From Epiperipatus broadwayi (Eukaryota; Onychophora; Udeonychophora; Euonychophora; Peripatidae), in contig JAQFVV010012574.1 in the NCBI GenBank assembly GCA_028023455.1, forward strand, positions 1,574,959 through 1,638,958: 64,000 nucleotides of DNA, read 5' to 3'. A program made the translations under genes and the position numbers. Position 1 is the first letter of the stretch. Each line of letters opens with the position of its first letter. The notes under the pieces were generated by a model. It saw only the letters and a program-made list of their open reading frames with translations, had not been told where the DNA came from and made no database searches. Positions 59,239 through 64,000 of this stretch are shown in pieces.

Positions 59239-61348
59239 CTATTAGTTTGTATTCCTTTTTGTAAAATTGTGCAGCAAATTTTAAAATTACCTTCACATTA
59301 GTTTTTGTATTGCTTTTTTTTTTTTTTTTTTTACAAAATTACACATTAAATTTTAAAATTAAGTTAATTTTGTATTACTTTTTTTTAAAAAATTATGCAT
59401 CACATGTTAAATTTATGTACACATTAATTTGTATAACATTTTGTAAGTATTTTGTTTTGTAAATGTTAATTTTTTTTGATAAACAACTTCATTGTGGGGT
59501 TCGTAGCTCTATTTAATTGGTATTACATACATTTGTTATGTAGAATATTAAGTTAACAGTACCAAGTAAATTTGTTTTAACTTTTACTTTTTGCAGCAGA
59601 TTTCAAATGACTTCTTCAATTTTAAAAAAGTTGAAATCATATGACATTTTTTTACTGATTAAATCTTTGTTTGTTTGTTTCATCTATGTATATAATACTA
59701 ATTTTGGAAGTAAATCTTTTTTTTTTTTCTAAATAAAGAATAAAAAAACAAAATGTAAATAAATAAAACATTTTTTATATAAATATGTTGAACTGGTACA
59801 AAACTATTTTTCTTATTAGTGATTCAACCCCCCACACTTTAATTTGAGACAAAGATAAAAGTTATAGTTTAGCCCAGTATTTCTTAAAAGTTTCACATTG
59901 TTAATGGTTAGTTTATCTATTAGTCATTCTCATAACCAGAAGTTCAAATCTAGAGGGGATTTTGACTGTTTAAGGTAATCAAAAATTTCCAAAAAAGTTC
60001 AATATTTTTTCTGGCATCCAGTCAATAACTGTTCCAGCTTGTTATATGACATTAATTAAAAATGGATATCTAATTAATCTTAACTTGAGGAACAACTATG
60101 TGAGTATTAATGTGATGACATTCAGAAAAAAAAACACAATTGTAAAATAATAATAAATAATTTAAAGGTTAATGGGTCAGAAGGTCATTATGAAATTTGA
60201 ACACAAAACTGACAAATTGGGCATTAATCCAGAAAGTTTTAATTCTTGAATCCATCATTCTACCTCTATTTTAATTCACACAGAGTGATGTATTCAATTT
60301 ACACCATGGTTTAGATTTAAATGTATTTCACATAGTGATATTTTTATGGTCAATTAACAACATATATGTAAAAATTAGTCACTGTAAGATTTTTTAAATT
60401 ATCAAGATAGCAATCACCTTAAATCACAAATTGTAAAGTGTTTTAAAATCATCCAACACAAGAAATATTCATATATTTGTCTGTGCATAAGCATTTACAT
60501 CTGTGTAAGTATATGAAAATTAATCTTAAAATACATTTCACATAAAAACTAAGATTGGAAATAAAGTTCAAACTTATAAAGGACAATGTTTAAACTGTAG
60601 AGGAATCTTCATTTACATTAATAAAGAAGAACAAAAATAATTTAGAATTTTTGTTTTACAAGTTAAAACACTACTGCTCTCATGAAAGCTTAATTTAGTC
60701 TAAGAGAAAGAGAGAGGGGGGGGAGAGAAATACTATTTTTCTTCTATTATGCATACATATTACACTTTAATTTGCAATTGATTAATAGTAATTCATCATA
60801 TTATTTTTTGTTTCATTGAGGTTGGATGGTTGTAAATTCATTTCTGCTAAGCTTTACTCAACGTTATTAATAATAAAATAATGTTAAAGTAAAAGTAAAA
60901 CTTTTTTCTAATTATTATTTCAATTACTGTTTTATTCATACACTTGATAAAACATAAAATTCAAGGTAGAAACACATATATGTACATCTCAAAACTGTAA
61001 TATATTAAGCAATTTTATATAAAATATATACAGGCTTGGATTATAAAATAAATATATACAATATTGATTATTATAAAATAAACATATAAAATAATAATTA
61101 TTTTATGAATTCCTATACAGTATTCAGTAATAATAATATAGACTGTATTTTTAAGCAAGATTATTACGTCTAGTTTTTATACCAAGCTATGCTAAGGCTT
61201 TAATTTACATAACCATATAAAAATTTGATTGATACCCTAATATAAGATTATAGAATTTTATAATAAAAAATGTATTCTACATTAAAGCAAAATATATATA
61301 TATTGCCTACTTTCAATTACAAATATATAAAAATCATTTTGAACTTAC
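59239..61348 (-). other. A/T-rich sequence, probably intron of the carrier gene
   Basis: No element or exon recognised. It follows the splice donor of the exon at 61349-61460 on the minus strand, so it should be intron. A GA-rich stretch with a G8 run lies near 60712-60728. Confidence 0.5.
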
Positions 61349-61460
61349 AGTAGCATGTCTCCAATAAGTCAAAATTTCTTTTAAATCACCACTAGGATGC
61401 CATAATAAGTAATCTCGCCACTCATCAAAGTCCACAGCAAAAGATTGGTCTTTGTCCATA
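61349..61460 (-). CDS. Internal exon of a mitochondrial ATP-Mg/Pi carrier (SCaMC, SLC25A24/25-like)
   Basis: Read on the minus strand, a pyrimidine-rich tract ending TTTTTATAG precedes the exon and ACT/GTAAGT closes it, both good splice sites. After one base completing a codon, 37 codons stay open. They start MDKDQSFAVDFDEWRDYLLW: DKDQSFAVDFDE is a full 12-residue EF-hand loop (D, D, S, D at 1, 3, 5, 9 and E at 12), then WRDYLL, HPSGDLKEILTYWRHAT. EWRDY followed by HP, an acidic helix and YWxHST is the hallmark of the last EF-hand and linker of calcium-regulated SCaMC carriers, which exchange ATP-Mg for phosphate across the inner mitochondrial membrane. The six-helix carrier domain would be in later exons at lower coordinates, and the first EF-hands in exons beyond 61460; none was recognised. 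Exon length and end phase 0 fit an ordinary internal exon. It was too short to appear as a long ORF. It could also be a retained piece of a duplicate gene, but intact splice sites argue for a live gene. Confidence 0.85.
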
Positions 61461-61769
61461 CTATAAAAAGAAAAAAGTTAATTAAGAAAATTGAATAATA
61501 TGTAATTAAAATAATTTACATTAAAAAAGCATCAATATTTGTCAAATGAAGAATTCATGTAGCATCACAAATTTATGTAATGTATCTCTATTATTCTGTA
61601 CATTTTTTGAAAATCAAGAACTTGCACAGTAGAAAATCATTAAAATAAACAATTTAACAATATATCCTAAAAGCAAGCAGTCATATTTTATGTATTTTGA
61701 TACCTTGATGCCAGGTCAATCTCAACCAGAGAACTTAATATATAAATAGATAAATAATAGGAAGATAGT
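61461..61769 (-). other. A/T-rich sequence, probably intron
   Basis: Upstream of the exon on the minus strand; nothing recognised apart from its acceptor tract. Confidence 0.5.
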
Positions 61770-62300
61770 TAAATAGATAAATAAAGAGAGTAAACCACCC
61801 TTCTTCAGGCTGTGAATTAAAACCATTTTAAATATTGAACAAATGATCAAGAATAGAATGAATTTACCTATTCTTGGAGCTCTGGTGTTTATAAACATAC
61901 CATTGACAACATTGCTAGCAATTCAGAATGAAATAATATGTCAGTCAGATGGAATATAGCACTTAATATTTATTAAACTAATAATCAATTATGCAAGATT
62001 GAAGGCAGTATCGCTCTTTTAAACACTTTAATTAAAATAATTAAATAATATTTAATATATAAACATTGAATTAAACATAGCTCAATGTGTATATGAAAAC
62101 AAAGGAATGAAATCACCTTTCATCAGGCTATGAATTAAAAGTGCTCTAAATGTTGAACAAAGGATCAAGACTAAAATTAATCCACCTATTATTGGAGCTC
62201 TGATATTTATAAATATGCTATTTGGGCAATATAAATAGTGGTTAAGAAATAACACAGTGATGAAGTTCAAACATATTTATATTAGTCTATTTATTTTATA
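61770..62300. repeat. Diverged tandem repeat, about 318-bp period, in the presumed intron
   Basis: TTCAGGCTGTGAATTAAAAC (61804) and ATCAGGCTATGAATTAAAAG (62122) start two copies of a segment that continues through GAACAAATGATCAAGA / GAACAAAGGATCAAGA, CCTATTCTTGGAGCTCTGGT / CCTATTATTGGAGCTCTGAT and TTTATAAACATACCATT / TTTATAAATATGCTATT. The second copy has CTGATGA on the minus strand (62120-62126) followed by AAAGG...CCTTT, which would pair like a hammerhead stem II, but no GAAA follows. The ORF 62082-62270 is a read through this repeat. Confidence 0.7.
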
Positions 62301-62457
62301 TTAACCAGATTTTAAATAGTTATGTAAAACAACTTGGAAATGACTCAATGCATAGAAAAACCATAAAAAAGAAGGCATTATTACCATACTTGATAATTGC
62401 AAATCATGAGGATTTGATGTCTTTCCATCCTAATTTTACCCTCCAGATAAAAATAAA

Positions 62458-62640
62458 TAGATACCCTTTTATTAAACAAAGAGCTTTGCTAATTGCTCAA
62501 CAACCTTTATAATAAATGCTTAGCAAGAGAAAGCATTTAAAATATCTCTATCTGAAAACCACACCCAATCTCCTGACCAATAGTTTCATGCTTTTGGCAC
62601 TCCTCAGAGAGGTGCTAGGATAGTTTCAGAACCTAGATGT
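62458..62640 (+). repeat. Unnamed dispersed repeat (family H), copy 2
   Basis: Same orientation and block order as 35540-35725 (TTTATAATAAATGCTTAGCA, TTTAAAATATCTCT, CTCCTGACCA, TTTTGGCACTCCTCAGAGAG, TGCTAGGATAGTTTCAGA). Moderately diverged. It lies in the presumed upstream intron of the carrier gene. Confidence 0.7.
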
Positions 62641-63044
62641 AAAAATACCAACCCAGAGCCAGAATTTATCTAAGAGTTAACAATTGAGTAGAAAATCTGA
62701 AATTTTCAGACACTTTCATGTCTTCAAACTCAGCTATCTAACTCAAATAGTTATATGACTATTTATCCCCTTTTTATTGATTGACAATGATGATAAAATA
62801 AATTAAGTTATCTGACCAAAAAACAATTTATGGCTAATTAAAACTTTAAAAAAAAGTTTCATCTGACAAATGCACTAATCACAATACCACAAAAACCTTT
62901 ACAGATTACACATATATTAATTGATTTAGAAAATAGTCAAATGGTAAGCCTTAACAAAAATTATTATAAATGTATTATGTTCAAATATTAATGATTTCCT
63001 GAACAAGAAATTACAATTATTTTATTATCATTTATAATCATAAT
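62641..63044. other. A/T-rich sequence without recognised features
   Basis: Nothing recognised. Confidence 0.5.
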
Positions 63045-64000
63045 GTAGATGGCGTGTGTGTTCTATAAATGAGAGATTGAAAGAATTGTGTGAGAGAAAT
63101 GATGTTACGTTTGTGGATGTGTGGGATTTTTTTATTGGGAAGAGGGAGTTATTTGGTAAAGATGGGTTAGTTAGGAAAGAAAAAATTGTAAAAATTGGGT
63201 ATTTGAATATGCAAGGTGGTAGGAGACCAGAAACATGGCAGGAATTAAACAAAGCAATTGAAAATGAAGAGCTTGAGGTATTAGCAGTAGTGGAAACACA
63301 TCTAAGAGAAGAAGAAAAACCTGTTTTGGAAAATTTGGTATGGCAGGGTATAAATAGAAAAGTGAAAAAAAAAGGGTGGTGGTATAGGTGTTATATCAAA
63401 AAAATATTTAAATACTGTTAAATGCCAAGAACATTTGTGGTTTGAAATAAGGTTGGCAAAACAAGAATGGATGGTAGCTATAGTTTATATAGCTACTGGA
63501 GATAGTCAAACTATAATGGAATGGAACAATAGCATATATGAGTGCCTAGTTAAGGATATAAAGAGTTTTAAAAAAGGGGGGAAGAGAATAATGGTTATAG
63601 GAGATATGAATGGGCATATTGAAGAAATTGATGATATAGACAATAAGAATGGACAGCTTTTGAAGAAATTTTGTCAGAGAGTAAATTTGAGCATTGGAAA
63701 CTTATCTAATATTTATGAGGGACAATATACATGGTCTAGGAATAATATATCCCACACAATAGATTATATATTGGTAGAGAAAGAGGGAATGAATAAAGTA
63801 CGGAAAATTAAGGTGTTTGATAATGAAGAGAGAGTATGCAATAGTGATCATAATTTTGTTGTAATTGAAATAGTTAGTAATGTGATGGAAAATAAGAATA
63901 ATAAGTAGAAACAATAGTGAAAGATGTGGATGGAGAGTGAATGATAAGAATAAGTTAGAAGAGTATAAAATACAAGTTGAAGAAACCATGGAAGAGCTGA
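63045..64000 (+). mobile_element. 5'-truncated LINE with APE-type endonuclease, continuing beyond the window
   Basis: A SGNH-esterase-like C-terminal piece is followed by the endonuclease domain and the start of the linker to reverse transcriptase. The copy starts abruptly near 63045, inside the first domain, so it is 5'-truncated. It lies on the strand opposite to the carrier exon. The coding part is less decayed than in any other element in the window, with only two apparent frameshifts in about 950 bp, so the insertion is comparatively young. The reverse transcriptase should lie beyond 64000. Confidence 0.85.
63057..64000 (+). pseudogene. LINE polyprotein: SGNH-like end, endonuclease domain, linker (two frameshifts)
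   Basis: The first open piece (to about 63370) reads INERLKELCERNDVTFVDVW and FFIGKRELFGKDGLV, like the end of the SGNH esterase domain found in some LINE proteins. KIGYLNMQGGRRPETWQELN and EVLAVVETHLREEEKP follow, the N-terminal endonuclease motifs (N for metal binding, ETH with catalytic E). A run of nine A at about 63367 causes a frameshift. The next frame gives GGGIGVISKKYL, HLWFEIRL, then KRIMVIGDMNGHIEE (GDMN motif), SHTIDYILV and NSDHNFVVIEI (SDH motif). So all catalytic endonuclease motifs are present. Near 63900 a second frameshift leads to SERCGWRVNDKNKLEEYKIQ, the linker. The GTG at 63056 is not a real start; the copy is truncated there. Confidence 0.85.

Noticed and set aside
61349-61460. 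Assignment to a calmodulin or other plain EF-hand protein
   Set aside because: The EF-hand loop alone would fit many proteins, but the EWRDY and YWRHAT linker after it is specific to SCaMC carriers.

Overview
This is a very A+T-rich stretch of animal nuclear DNA, probably three quarters or more A+T by eye, full of poly-A/T tracts. It has no operons, ribosome-binding sites or long open reading frames. A chelicerate or other arthropod is a tentative guess, because the non-LTR element at the right end (SGNH-like piece followed by an APE-type endonuclease) reminds me of tick and spider LINEs. I cannot name the species. Nearly everything recognisable is a decayed mobile element; most ORFs of 60-100 codons are chance or cut through repeats.

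The one convincing host-gene piece is a 112-bp exon on the minus strand at 61349-61460. It encodes a complete EF-hand loop and the conserved linker of an SLC25A24/25-type ATP-Mg/Pi carrier (SCaMC), with good splice sites on both sides. No neighbouring exon was recognised, so the introns on both sides are long, and much of the right half of the window may be intron of this gene.

The most interesting theme is Penelope-like and hammerhead-ribozyme elements. Two decayed Penelope-like elements with reverse-transcriptase and GIY-YIG remnants lie at about 10990-13075 and 19277-20442. Around them are at least four repeat families carrying minimal type-I hammerhead ribozyme motifs or their remains: family A at 1-1161 (tandem units in a minus-minus-plus-plus order), family B at 10135-10402, family C at 12870-13075 and 28313-28998, and family D at 40273-40995, 42343-42590, 53195-53520 and 57317-57697. 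Several of these sit as large inverted repeats. Families C and D also contain a tRNA-like segment with a clear B box. Family D is inserted in an RTE LINE, which shows that it moves as a unit of about 381 bp.

Other elements, left to right: a very short tRNA-derived SINE (3287, 7340, 39240, 59006, 59119); RTE LINE 3' ends on the minus strand (3900-4450, 8386-9145, 56665-58150); a pogo/Tigger-like MITE with TA duplication (16870-17821); a hAT deletion derivative with an 8-bp duplication (18508-19080); another LINE on the minus strand split by a 1.45-kb insertion (21475-24795), with a 3' fragment elsewhere (52418-52672); a mariner remnant (33073-33991); a second tRNA-derived SINE family (29938, 43366, 46790, 47217); and a 5'-truncated LINE running off the right end (63045-64000). 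Long stretches between these hold only A/T-rich sequence in which I recognise nothing.
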